A DNA stretch of 64,000 bases from an uncultured Lachnospiraceae bacterium (GTDB lineage: Bacteria > Bacillota > Clostridia > Lachnospirales > Lachnospiraceae), in the NCBI GenBank assembly GCA_910585205.1, contig CAJUCC010000065.1, positions 8,633-72,632 of the forward strand, given 5' to 3'. The translations under genes and the position numbers were made by a program. Numbering within the stretch: the stretch's first letter is position 1; each line of letters opens with the position of its first letter. A model generated the notes under the pieces. The model ran no database searches, was not told the DNA's origin, and saw only the letters and a list, made by a program, of their open reading frames with translations. This document shows, piece by piece, positions 7,506-15,883 of the stretch.

Positions 7506-9479
7506 ATGGAAAAGAGAACGGAAGGCGGAAACAGAAAAGACTTTTCACGGATACTGGCATTTGCCTGTGTGACGGTCGTTTCTTCGGGGCTTGTGCTTGG
7601 AGGATGCGGCGGCCCGGGTGGTCCGGGCGGACCGGAGGGTGCGGCGCAGGAGAAGGATACGTCTATTCTGGTGGAAACGACGTCCCCTTTGGTAGAGAAC
7701 ATCGAACTGGACGGCGATTTTATCGGCAGTGTGGAGTCTGAGGACGAGATCACGGTGGTGGCTAAAGTGGGAGGAGATGTGACGGCGGCCTATTTCGAGG
7801 AGGGCGACCGGGTCAATGAGGGCGATCTGCTGTTTACGATCGACGATGCCAGCGCGCAGATTTCGATGGCGCAGGCACAGGCAAGTCTGGAAAGCGCCAA
7901 TGCTTCCGTGGCCAGCGCAGGGGCTTCCGTGGCCAGCGCGGGGGCGTCGGTAGCCAGTGCGCAGGCGAACGTATCGCTGAACGAACTGAACCTGCTCTAT
8001 ACCCAGGAACAAATCAAACAGTCTCTCGGACAGGTGGATACCAATCAGATGCAGCTTGAAAATGCGGTTGCTTCCGCGAAGTATGCGCTGAAAGCGGCGC
8101 AGGAGAATGAAGCGCTGGCGGCGGAGCAGTTCGGTCTGGCGCGGGATGCCTACGAAGATCTGGAGGATAATCTGGACGACCTGCGGGATAACGCGAATAA
8201 TATGCGGGATTATGCCAAGGAGCTGCAGCAGGTCAAGGCGAAGTATGATACGATCAAACATGCGGCCAGCCCGGACGAAGCGAGAAATCTCGCGGGCGGT
8301 ATTCATATTCCCGATAATATTGACAATACACAGCAGGCAATCGCCGAATATTATATTTATGAGATGACAAACGGCGCCGCAGAGACGGAATATAATCTGG
8401 GCGTGATGATTAGTGCGGCGCAGTCACAGGAAGAAACACTGCGCTCCTCGCGCAGCAGCCTTGACGGCAATAAGGACTCCATGCGCCTGAATCAGATCAG
8501 CGCCGCGATCAGCAAGGAAACGGCGAAGAACAATGTCTATTCCGCGGAGGATGCGCTGAAACTGGCCGAAAAGATGCTGGAAGACTATGAGCTGTACACC
8601 AAGGCCGTGGTTATTGCCGGCGCCCATTACCAGCTCGCGGGTTCCAACGCGGGACTGATTAATGCGCAGGCAGGCGTGACGCAGGCTGAGGCAGGGGTAA
8701 AGCAGGCACAGGCAGGCGTGCAGCAGGCGCAGGCAGGGGTAAAGCAGGCGCAGGCGGGCGTGGAAGCCGCACAGCTGCAGCTTGACTATACGAAGGTGAC
8801 GTCTCCCGTATCCGGTGTGGTGACGAAAAAGAACGTTACCGTCAACAATATGGCCGCACAGGGATCGCCGGCTTATGTGATTACGGCGGACGATGCGGTC
8901 AACGTGGTATTCTATGTCTCTGAAAAGGTGATGAAAGAGCTGCGTGTGGGAGAGCGTATCCGGGTGGAGCGCAACGGGGAGGAATACGAAGCGCAGATTT
9001 CCGAAAATGCCGGCGTTGCGGATGAAACCAACGGCCTGTTTAAAATCAAGGCGCGGCTGACCGCAGGTGCAGACAGCCTGATTACGGGGACGAATGTCAA
9101 GATCACACTGGCGACGCAGAAGGCGGAAAATGTACTGACCATTCCGGTGGACAGTGTATACTATGAGAATCAGCAGGCTTATGTATATTGTATGGAAAGC
9201 GGAAAGGCCGTGAAAACGGAGATCGAGACGGGAATCACAAACAATGAGAATGTGGAAGTGAAATCCGGACTGACCAGGGACAGTCAGGTTATTACTACAT
9301 GGGCTTCGCAGTTAAAAGACGGCTCTTCCGTAAAAGTAAAAGAAGGGGAGAGCGGTGCGGCCGGCAGCGGAACCGATACGGACGGTGCGGCCGACGACGC
9401 GGAAGCGGAGATGTCGGATACGCAGCGGCTGAATGAATACATAGAGGCAAGAGCCACACAGCAGAATGCGGCGCAGTAA
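7506..9479 (+). CDS. Lipoprotein RND efflux adaptor (membrane fusion protein)
   Basis: 657 aa. The signal peptide ends in lipobox LGGC (near residue 33), followed by a Gly/Pro linker. A biotinyl-lipoyl half (VVAKVGGDVTAAYFEEGDRVNEGDLLFTID in separate strands) precedes a very long Ala/Gln coiled coil, about residues 115-435. Then come the second lipoyl half (VTSPVSGVVTKK) and the beta-barrel (VVFYVSEKVMKELRVGERI). Adaptors are usually about 350-450 aa; the extra length is the coiled coil, which may span the thick wall. The ATG at 7506 is preferred over 7485 because GAGGAG lies just before it. The RND pump follows 13 nt downstream. Confidence 0.93.
   Translation: MEKRTEGGNRKDFSRILAFACVTVVSSGLVLGGCGGPGGPGGPEGAAQEKDTSILVETTSPLVENIELDGDFIGSVESEDEITVVAKVGGDVTAAYFEEGDRVNEGDLLFTIDDASAQISMAQAQASLESANASVASAGASVASAGASVASAQANVSLNELNLLYTQEQIKQSLGQVDTNQMQLENAVASAKYALKAAQENEALAAEQFGLARDAYEDLEDNLDDLRDNANNMRDYAKELQQVKAKYDTIKHAASPDEARNLAGGIHIPDNIDNTQQAIAEYYIYEMTNGAAETEYNLGVMISAAQSQEETLRSSRSSLDGNKDSMRLNQISAAISKETAKNNVYSAEDALKLAEKMLEDYELYTKAVVIAGAHYQLAGSNAGLINAQAGVTQAEAGVKQAQAGVQQAQAGVKQAQAGVEAAQLQLDYTKVTSPVSGVVTKKNVTVNNMAAQGSPAYVITADDAVNVVFYVSEKVMKELRVGERIRVERNGEEYEAQISENAGVADETNGLFKIKARLTAGADSLITGTNVKITLATQKAENVLTIPVDSVYYENQQAYVYCMESGKAVKTEIETGITNNENVEVKSGLTRDSQVITTWASQLKDGSSVKVKEGESGAAGSGTDTDGAADDAEAEMSDTQRLNEYIEARATQQNAAQ
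8667..8771 (+). repeat. Five 21-bp tandem repeats in the adaptor coiled coil
   Basis: Five consecutive 21-nt units beginning CAGGCAGG (or GAGGCAGG), each encoding one heptad of the type QAGVKQA. A shorter set of similar 21-30 nt units occurs at about 7900-7970 (ASVASAG repeats). The units preserve heptad phase, so copy number changes would lengthen or shorten the coiled coil in frame. Confidence 0.75.
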
Positions 9480-9492
9480 GGAGAGGTGACGG

Positions 9493-12400
9493 ATGAGCAA
9501 GTTGACAAAAACAGTACTGCAGCGCCCGGTTGCCGCGTTGGTGATCGTGGTTTCCTTGATTATATTTGGTATCAGTTCGATCCGGGGAATGAATCTGCAG
9601 CTGACGCCGGATATGGATATGCCGGTTATGCTTGTAATTACGACTTACCCACAGGCGGGTCCGGAGGATGTGGAGCGGCTTGTGAGTAAGGAAATTGAGG
9701 ACGAACTGGGAACGCTGGCGGGGCTGGACACGACATATTCCATGTCGCAGGAGAATATGTCCATGGTTATGTTTTCGTTTGAGTATGGCACGGACATGGA
9801 CGATGCCTTTAACGATATGCAGAAAGCCATCGAGCGGGTGAAGCGGAGTTTGCCGGAGGATGCGGACGATCCGACGGTGATTGCGATGGATATGAATGCG
9901 CAGTCGGTGATGACGCTGTCCGTGGACTCCAAAGAAGAGGGTGTCGATGTCCTCAGCTATGTGGAAGAAACAGTGCAGCCGGAGCTGGAAAAGATCAGTG
10001 ACGTGGCCGATCTGTCGATTTCCGGCGGCGATGACTCCTATATCAGTGTGGAACTGATACCGGAACTGGTGCGGCAGTATAAGCTCGATATTTCCACGGT
10101 GGCCAATACGGTGGCCGCGGCCAATTACACGATTCCCGCGGGTACGGCGGACTATGGCGGACAGAGTCTGAATGTCAGCTCCACAACGGAATACAAGACA
10201 CCGGCGGAAATTGCCGCAATCCCGATTACCACGGCGACCGGCGCTGTCATTCACCTTTCGGATATTGCCAATGTGCATTATGCCGTGGCGGATGCCACCG
10301 GTTACAGCCGGTATAACGGTTCCGAGAATGTGAGCATCGGCATTACCAAGATTCAGAGTTCCAGTGCCGTGACGCTTTCCTCCAAAGTGACGAAAGTGAT
10401 CGACCGTCTGAATGCGGAAAACCCGGAGATTACGATTACGCCGGTATATGACAGCAGCGAAACCATCGTCGCTTCGCTGATCTCCATTGCCCAGACACTG
10501 GCGGTGGGAATTGTTATCACGATGTTTGTGCTGTTTCTTTTTTTCGGCGATTTCAAGGGCAGCCTGATCGTCGGCAGTTCGATGCCGGTCTCATTGCTGG
10601 TGACATTTATATTGATGAAGTTTATGGGCTTTTCCCTGAATATGATTACGATGGGAGCGCTGGTCATCGGTATCGGTATGATGGTGGACAATGCGATCGT
10701 GGTGATCGAGATGTGCTTCCGCAAAAAAGACGAGGGCATGAGTTATATGGATGCGGCCTATGAGGCGACGAAAACGGTGATGGCATCCATTGTGGCTTCC
10801 ACGATTACGACAATTGTGGTATATCTGCCGCTGTCGATGATGGAAGGGTTGTCGGGACAGATGTTCGGACAGCTCGGCTATACGATTGTGTTTGCCCTGA
10901 TCGCGTCGCTTGTCTCCGCAATCACGCTCGTGCCGCTCTGCTTTTCGCAGTACAGGCCGGCAGAAAAAAAGGATACAAAGATCAATCATTTTCTCGATGC
11001 GGTCAGTGAAAAATATGCGGGGATTTTGCGGCGGGCGCTGCACAGACGGCTTCTGGTGGCGCTGGTGGCCGTGGGTATCTTTATCGTATCCGTCTTCCTG
11101 TTCCGCTTTGTGAATATGGAGCTGATGGGGCAGACGGACGAAGGGCAGGTGTCCATATCGGTAAATTTCCGCCCGGGGACGAAACTGGATACGGTGAACG
11201 CCAAAGTGGAAGAACTCGAACGGTTTGTGGCGGACAGTCCGTATATTGACGACTACAGTGCGAACGTGACGGAGTCGAGTGCAAGCGGCAGCATCAATGC
11301 GTATGTGGCCGACGACTGCCGGCTTTCCACGGCGGATATTGTGGACGAATGGACGAAGGAAGTAAAGGGGTACGAGGAAAGCTGTGAGATCAGCGTGGCG
11401 TCTTCCTCGTCCATGGGTATGAGCGGCATGGGCGGCAATACCTATGACATATCTCTGGAGGGCAATGATCTGGAAGAGCTGAAGGAAGCCTGCCGTATCG
11501 TCTCGGATGCGGTGGTGAAGGCGGACGGCGTTATCAGTGCGACATCCTCCTTTGCCGATGCGGCGACCAAGGCGGAGATTATCATCGATCCGATCAAAGC
11601 CGCTGCCGCGGGCATGACGCCGCAGATGGCATCCGGTATGGTCTATTCGATGATGAGCGGTTCCGATGCCATGGACGTTATGATTGATGATACGAAGTAC
11701 AAGGTGCGGGTGGAATATCCGGCGGACGAATATGCGACGGTCAATGACGTGGCGGGCATTATGCTGACCAATTCGGCCGGGATGCAGGTTCCGTTGTCCG
11801 ATATTGCGGAGATTGTCTATACGGATTCCCCCCAGACGATCAGCCGCCAGAACGGCAGCTATACAGCCAGTGTGACGGCGACGCTCGAAGCGGATGCCAA
11901 ATTTACCGCACAGGAGACGATCCGACAGCAAATGGAACAGACCTTCCTGCCGGACGGCGTACAGCAGGTGACAAATACGATGGATGAGACGATGCAGGAA
12001 GAGTTCAGCGCGCTGATTTCGGCCATCGTTACGGCAATTCTGCTTGTATACATAGTTATGGCGATTCAGTTTGAAAATCTGCGGTATTCAGGCATGGTTA
12101 TGTTCTGCATTCCCTTTTCTCTGATCGGGTCCATTTTGCTGCTGCTCATTACACAGTGTACGGTGAGCATGGTATCTCTGATGGGTTTTCTGATGCTGAT
12201 CGGTATTGTGGTAAACAACGGTATCCTGTATGTGGATTATACCAATATGCTGCGTAAGACAATGAGCACCGAAGAAGCGTTGATCGAAACCGGAAAATCG
12301 CGGCTGCGGCCGATTTTGATGACGACGCTGACGACGATTCTTTCGATGATTCCCATGGCATTGGGGGTGGGAAAGAACGGGGAAATGACGCAGGGCATGG

Positions 12401-12564
12401 CGGTCGTTATTGTGGGCGGACTGACGGCTTCCACGATTCTGACATTGATTCTGCTGCCGACTTTCTATATGATTATACATAAACGGAGTAAGGATAAGAA
12501 GGAAAAGAAAAAGAACCGGAAACAGCGCAGACAGGAAAATGAGAAATTACTGGAAAAGCTGTAA
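9493..12564 (+). CDS. RND-family efflux transporter (AcrB/HAE-like)
   Basis: 1023 aa, full-length inner-membrane pump driven by proton motive force. An N-terminal membrane helix (LVIVVSLIIFGISSIRG) is followed by the first porter loop. A six-helix block begins near residue 335 and contains GIGMMVDNAIVVIEM in TM4, where the conserved Asp lies. A second loop and a second six-helix block (GIVVNNGILYVDY) complete the repeat. The order MarR-adaptor-RND without an outer-membrane factor fits a Gram-positive pump. ATG 9493 follows GGAGAGGTGACGG. Substrates cannot be told from sequence. Confidence 0.95.
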   Translation: MSKLTKTVLQRPVAALVIVVSLIIFGISSIRGMNLQLTPDMDMPVMLVITTYPQAGPEDVERLVSKEIEDELGTLAGLDTTYSMSQENMSMVMFSFEYGTDMDDAFNDMQKAIERVKRSLPEDADDPTVIAMDMNAQSVMTLSVDSKEEGVDVLSYVEETVQPELEKISDVADLSISGGDDSYISVELIPELVRQYKLDISTVANTVAAANYTIPAGTADYGGQSLNVSSTTEYKTPAEIAAIPITTATGAVIHLSDIANVHYAVADATGYSRYNGSENVSIGITKIQSSSAVTLSSKVTKVIDRLNAENPEITITPVYDSSETIVASLISIAQTLAVGIVITMFVLFLFFGDFKGSLIVGSSMPVSLLVTFILMKFMGFSLNMITMGALVIGIGMMVDNAIVVIEMCFRKKDEGMSYMDAAYEATKTVMASIVASTITTIVVYLPLSMMEGLSGQMFGQLGYTIVFALIASLVSAITLVPLCFSQYRPAEKKDTKINHFLDAVSEKYAGILRRALHRRLLVALVAVGIFIVSVFLFRFVNMELMGQTDEGQVSISVNFRPGTKLDTVNAKVEELERFVADSPYIDDYSANVTESSASGSINAYVADDCRLSTADIVDEWTKEVKGYEESCEISVASSSSMGMSGMGGNTYDISLEGNDLEELKEACRIVSDAVVKADGVISATSSFADAATKAEIIIDPIKAAAAGMTPQMASGMVYSMMSGSDAMDVMIDDTKYKVRVEYPADEYATVNDVAGIMLTNSAGMQVPLSDIAEIVYTDSPQTISRQNGSYTASVTATLEADAKFTAQETIRQQMEQTFLPDGVQQVTNTMDETMQEEFSALISAIVTAILLVYIVMAIQFENLRYSGMVMFCIPFSLIGSILLLLITQCTVSMVSLMGFLMLIGIVVNNGILYVDYTNMLRKTMSTEEALIETGKSRLRPILMTTLTTILSMIPMALGVGKNGEMTQGMAVVIVGGLTASTILTLILLPTFYMIIHKRSKDKKEKKKNRKQRRQENEKLLEKL

Positions 12565-12603
12565 AATAGAAGGGGCTGTTGCAAAAGCGGATACATAGTC
12601 TGC

Positions 12604-12624
12604 CGGAGCGGCAGCTCCGTTTTT
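12604..12624 (+). terminator. Rho-independent terminator of the efflux operon
   Basis: CGGAGC (12604-12609), loop GGCA, GCTCCG (12614-12619), then five T residues. It begins 40 nt after the RND stop codon. Confidence 0.7.
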
Positions 12625-12679
12625 GCGCGACGGGGGCTGCGGCGCGCAAAAAGCGCGAATCGGCGGCGCAAAATGCGCC
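12620..12679. repeat. Cluster of further hairpins after the efflux operon
   Basis: TTTTTGCGCG (12620-12629) pairs perfectly with CGCGCAAAAA (12643-12652). GGCGCA (12665-12670) pairs with TGCGCC (12674-12679) around AAA. With the terminator at 12604 this makes three stem-loops in 76 bp and no coding frame. It resembles REP-like palindromic DNA, but no second copy was noticed in the window. Confidence 0.5.
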
Positions 12680-12719
12680 GGAATCTTTGCACGGACTGCC
12701 GACTTTCCGCAGATAATCA

Positions 12720-12748
12720 TTGATGATTACCCCGGGAAATGCTATAAT
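12720..12748 (+). promoter_or_regulatory. Sigma-A promoter of the chemoreceptor gene
   Basis: TTGATG (12720-12725), 17 nt, TATAAT (12743-12748), 32 nt before the TTG start. The -35 lies in a small inverted repeat AATCATTGATGATT (12714-12727), a possible regulator site. Confidence 0.65.
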
Positions 12749-12780
12749 CATGTCATGTACGAATGACAGGAGGGAGAACG

Positions 12781-14859
12781 TTGAAATTTAAAAAAATAGG
12801 TGCAAGGTTACTGGTGGGCATTCTGCCTCCCGTTATGATCGCAATGATATTGTTGACGATAATCAGCGCGTATGAATCGCGGACGCTGATCGATCAGCAG
12901 ACACAGGAACGCATGACTGCAGAACTGGCGGCCCAGGAAGCGACGATTGTAAATGAACTGACAGTTGCCTCCAATACGGTCAATAATATAGCAGGTACCG
13001 TTTCCAGCGGTTATAAAAGTACCACACAGTACAATCTGGAAACGTCACTGCAGCAGGTGGTGGCCGAGAATGATTTTATATTCGGCGCCGGCATTTGGTT
13101 TGAGCCGAATGTGTTTAAATCGTCAGAGACTTATATGGGGCCTTACGTGTATCGTTCCGGCACACCGGACGAGGGAACGGCCGGCCTGACGACTTCATAC
13201 AAGCGCAGTACGGAGGCGTATGATTATTTTAATCAGGAATACTATCTGCTCGGCAAAACCGCGGAGGTGCCGACGTTCACGGCTCCTTATTATGATGAAC
13301 TGACGGATAAGACACTGCTTACCTGTACGATGCCGATGCACAATATGATGGGAAACTTTATCGGATGTGTTACGGTGGATATAGAACTTTCCAGGCTGCA
13401 GGACATGGTGGGCGGCATACGGATCGGAGAATATGGTGACGCCATGCTGCTGGCCGCTGATACCGGGCGTTATCTGGGATGCGCCGACGAGAGCAAAGTG
13501 ACGGGCGGCGCCACCATTGTGGGTGAGGGCAATGCTTCTCTGGCGGCCGCGGGCAGAGAGCTTTTGGGACAGGCAAAGGGTGTCATCGAATATCAGGAAA
13601 ACGGAAAAAATTACATACTGTATTTTGATACGATACCGGGTGTAGGCTGGAAAATGGTGATGCGTGTGCCGCAGATGCAGCTTGATATGCCGATTATTCG
13701 TCTGCTGAAACTGCAGGCTGCGGTGGGGCTGGCAGCGGCTGTGATTTCCGTTCTGATGATATTGTGGCAGGTGCATAAACTGGCCCGCAGCATCGGCAAA
13801 GTGCACCGGTTTGCCGAGACGCTGGCAGGGGGCGATTTTTCGATTCAGCCGATGTCCGTTACCCGCCAGGATGAGCTTGGCCGCATGGGACGTTCCCTGA
13901 ACGCGATGTATGAGAGCAACAAAGGAGTGCTGGAAAATATATCGGCACATGCGGGAGCGATCAATGCCTCAAGCGAAAAACTGCACGAGGCGTCCCGGGA
14001 ACTGCTGGGGCGGTTTGGAGATATTGAAAAACTGATGAACAGTGTCAATGAGGCGATGATGTCAACCGGCTCTGCGACACAGGAAGTAAACGCTTCCACA
14101 GAGGAAGTTTCCTCTTCCGTCAATGTGCTCGCCGGGGAGACGGAGAAGAGCCGCAGCATGATGGAGGAGATTAAAAAGCGCGCACACGGCATTGAGACGA
14201 GCAGTCGGGCTTCTTACGATCACGCAATCCGTCTTTCCGGGGAATATCAGAAGAATCTGGAACGCAGCATCGACAATGCACAGATTGTGGAGACGATCGG
14301 CCATATGGCGGAAGTGATTTCCGATATTGCAGGACAGATCAACCTGCTTTCGCTGAATGCGTCAATCGAAGCGGCCAGAGCCGGAGAGGCGGGCAGAGGC
14401 TTTGCGGTTGTGGCCACGGAGATCGGTAAACTGGCGGGCGATACGGCCAATGCGGTGGGAGAGATACAGAAAACGATCGATGAAGTCAAAAATGCATTCG
14501 CTCTGCTGACGGAAGATTCCCGGTCGCTTCTGGCATTTTTGCAGGATACGGTAACGCCGGATTATGATAAGTTTGTCGGTGTGGCAAAGCAATATGGCGC
14601 GGATGCGGTTTCCATAGGGGAAAGCTCCGCCAAGATTTCCGATATGGCGGAAAATATCGAGAATATTATGGGAGAAGTGGCCAATGCGGTACAGAATATC
14701 GCGGAATCTGCGCAGGAAACGGCCGACAACAGCGGGCAGATTATGGATACGATGGCCGAAGTATCCCGGGTTGTGGATCAGGTATCGGCAATGTCGCAAG
14801 AGCAGGAAGAGATTGCAGGGGATTTGAATGAGGTCGTGGGGAAATTCAAATTAAATTAG
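12781..14859 (+). CDS. Methyl-accepting chemotaxis protein with dCache-like sensor
   Basis: 692 aa. TM1 is at about residues 10-30. An extracytoplasmic domain of about 270 residues with Cache-type features (GAGIWFEPNVF; FTAPYYDEL; CVTVDIELSRLQDMV) follows. TM2 is near residue 305, then HAMP. The signalling hairpin tip is INLLSLNASIEAARAGEAG, then FAVVATEIGKLA. AGGAGGG at 12767-12773 fixes TTG 12781; an ATG at 12763 would put that site inside the gene. It probably signals to the CheA/CheW set encoded at 37-40 kb. Ligand unknown; Cache domains commonly bind amino acids or organic acids. Confidence 0.93.
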   Translation: MKFKKIGARLLVGILPPVMIAMILLTIISAYESRTLIDQQTQERMTAELAAQEATIVNELTVASNTVNNIAGTVSSGYKSTTQYNLETSLQQVVAENDFIFGAGIWFEPNVFKSSETYMGPYVYRSGTPDEGTAGLTTSYKRSTEAYDYFNQEYYLLGKTAEVPTFTAPYYDELTDKTLLTCTMPMHNMMGNFIGCVTVDIELSRLQDMVGGIRIGEYGDAMLLAADTGRYLGCADESKVTGGATIVGEGNASLAAAGRELLGQAKGVIEYQENGKNYILYFDTIPGVGWKMVMRVPQMQLDMPIIRLLKLQAAVGLAAAVISVLMILWQVHKLARSIGKVHRFAETLAGGDFSIQPMSVTRQDELGRMGRSLNAMYESNKGVLENISAHAGAINASSEKLHEASRELLGRFGDIEKLMNSVNEAMMSTGSATQEVNASTEEVSSSVNVLAGETEKSRSMMEEIKKRAHGIETSSRASYDHAIRLSGEYQKNLERSIDNAQIVETIGHMAEVISDIAGQINLLSLNASIEAARAGEAGRGFAVVATEIGKLAGDTANAVGEIQKTIDEVKNAFALLTEDSRSLLAFLQDTVTPDYDKFVGVAKQYGADAVSIGESSAKISDMAENIENIMGEVANAVQNIAESAQETADNSGQIMDTMAEVSRVVDQVSAMSQEQEEIAGDLNEVVGKFKLN

Positions 14860-14912
14860 TACTTTTCTCCTGCCTTATTGTATGATATAATAACAAGGGA
14901 GTTTGTTCATTT

Positions 14913-15851
14913 ATGTCGGATATAACAAGCAGTAAGAGAAAACGGCGTGTGCAGATACTAAAGCGGTTGATCGTTGTGTTTATTCTTGCGGCAATCCTGA
15001 TTCCGACGGCGGCCAGTGTATATCTGGGACTGCGGGTACGGGAACTTAAACAGGAAGCGGAAAGTCTTCGGGTTGAGGCCGCGCAGATGGAGGCGGCGGT
15101 GGAAGAGATGCAGGAGAAGGCCGTCAGGGAAGCGGAGCCTGCGATACTGACGGAGGAAGACGGGATTCGCGCCTGGGAGGAACAGGCGGAAGAGACTGCA
15201 GAGAAACCGGCGGTGCAATCGGATATTCGAAAGGTATATCTGACATTTGACGACGGACCGAGCATATATACGGATGATATTTTGGACATTCTGAAAGAGT
15301 ATGACGTGAAGGCCACTTTTTTTGTCGTGGGTGAGGGAAAAGAGCCTTATGAAGATGCCTGCCGTAGAATTGTGGAGGAAGGGCATACACTGGGGATGCA
15401 TTCCTACAGCCATGTTTATCAGGAGATATACGCATCCAGAGAAGATTTTATCTGGGATGTCAATGTGCTGCAGGATTATCTGCATCAGGTAACGGGGGTC
15501 TACCCCGACATCTATCGTTTCCCCGGCGGCAGCAGCAACCAGGTGGGCACGGTGGATATGCAGGATCTGAAGGACTATCTCAATGAGATCGGCATTACAT
15601 GGTATGACTGGAATGTTTCCAGCGGGGATGCCACCGGCCATTTGAGCAAGGAACAGATTGTCCGCAACTGTACGGAAGATTTGGAAAAATACGGGGAAGC
15701 CGTAATACTGCTGCATGATGCGGCGGATAAAAAGACAACGCTGCAGGCGCTGCCGGAGATCATAGAGGCGATACTGGCGATGGATGACACGATCATCGTA
15801 CCGATTACAAAGGAGACGATACCGATACAGCACGGGAAAGCGAAATCATAG
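14913..15851 (+). CDS. Membrane-anchored polysaccharide deacetylase (NodB domain)
   Basis: 312 aa. A basic N-terminus and one membrane helix (about residues 14-37) anchor the protein, followed by a coiled-coil stalk (about 38-85). The NodB deacetylase domain lies at about 108-300 with motif 1 TFDDGPS, motif 2 HSYSH, motif 3 RFPGGSSN and the later motif ILLHDA. The Asp-Asp and His-x3-His metal set is intact, so an active extracellular N- or O-deacetylase acting on peptidoglycan or another glycan is likely. A TATAAT at 14886-14891 lies upstream; the ribosome site is weak. It is followed by the bactofilin gene. Confidence 0.9.
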   Translation: MSDITSSKRKRRVQILKRLIVVFILAAILIPTAASVYLGLRVRELKQEAESLRVEAAQMEAAVEEMQEKAVREAEPAILTEEDGIRAWEEQAEETAEKPAVQSDIRKVYLTFDDGPSIYTDDILDILKEYDVKATFFVVGEGKEPYEDACRRIVEEGHTLGMHSYSHVYQEIYASREDFIWDVNVLQDYLHQVTGVYPDIYRFPGGSSNQVGTVDMQDLKDYLNEIGITWYDWNVSSGDATGHLSKEQIVRNCTEDLEKYGEAVILLHDAADKKTTLQALPEIIEAILAMDDTIIVPITKETIPIQHGKAKS

Positions 15852-15883
15852 CAGCACATAAAGAAATGGAGGATATGGAAAAA

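Noticed and set aside
8667..8771. CRISPR-like array
   Set aside because: The 21-bp units are contiguous without spacers and are in-frame coding heptads.
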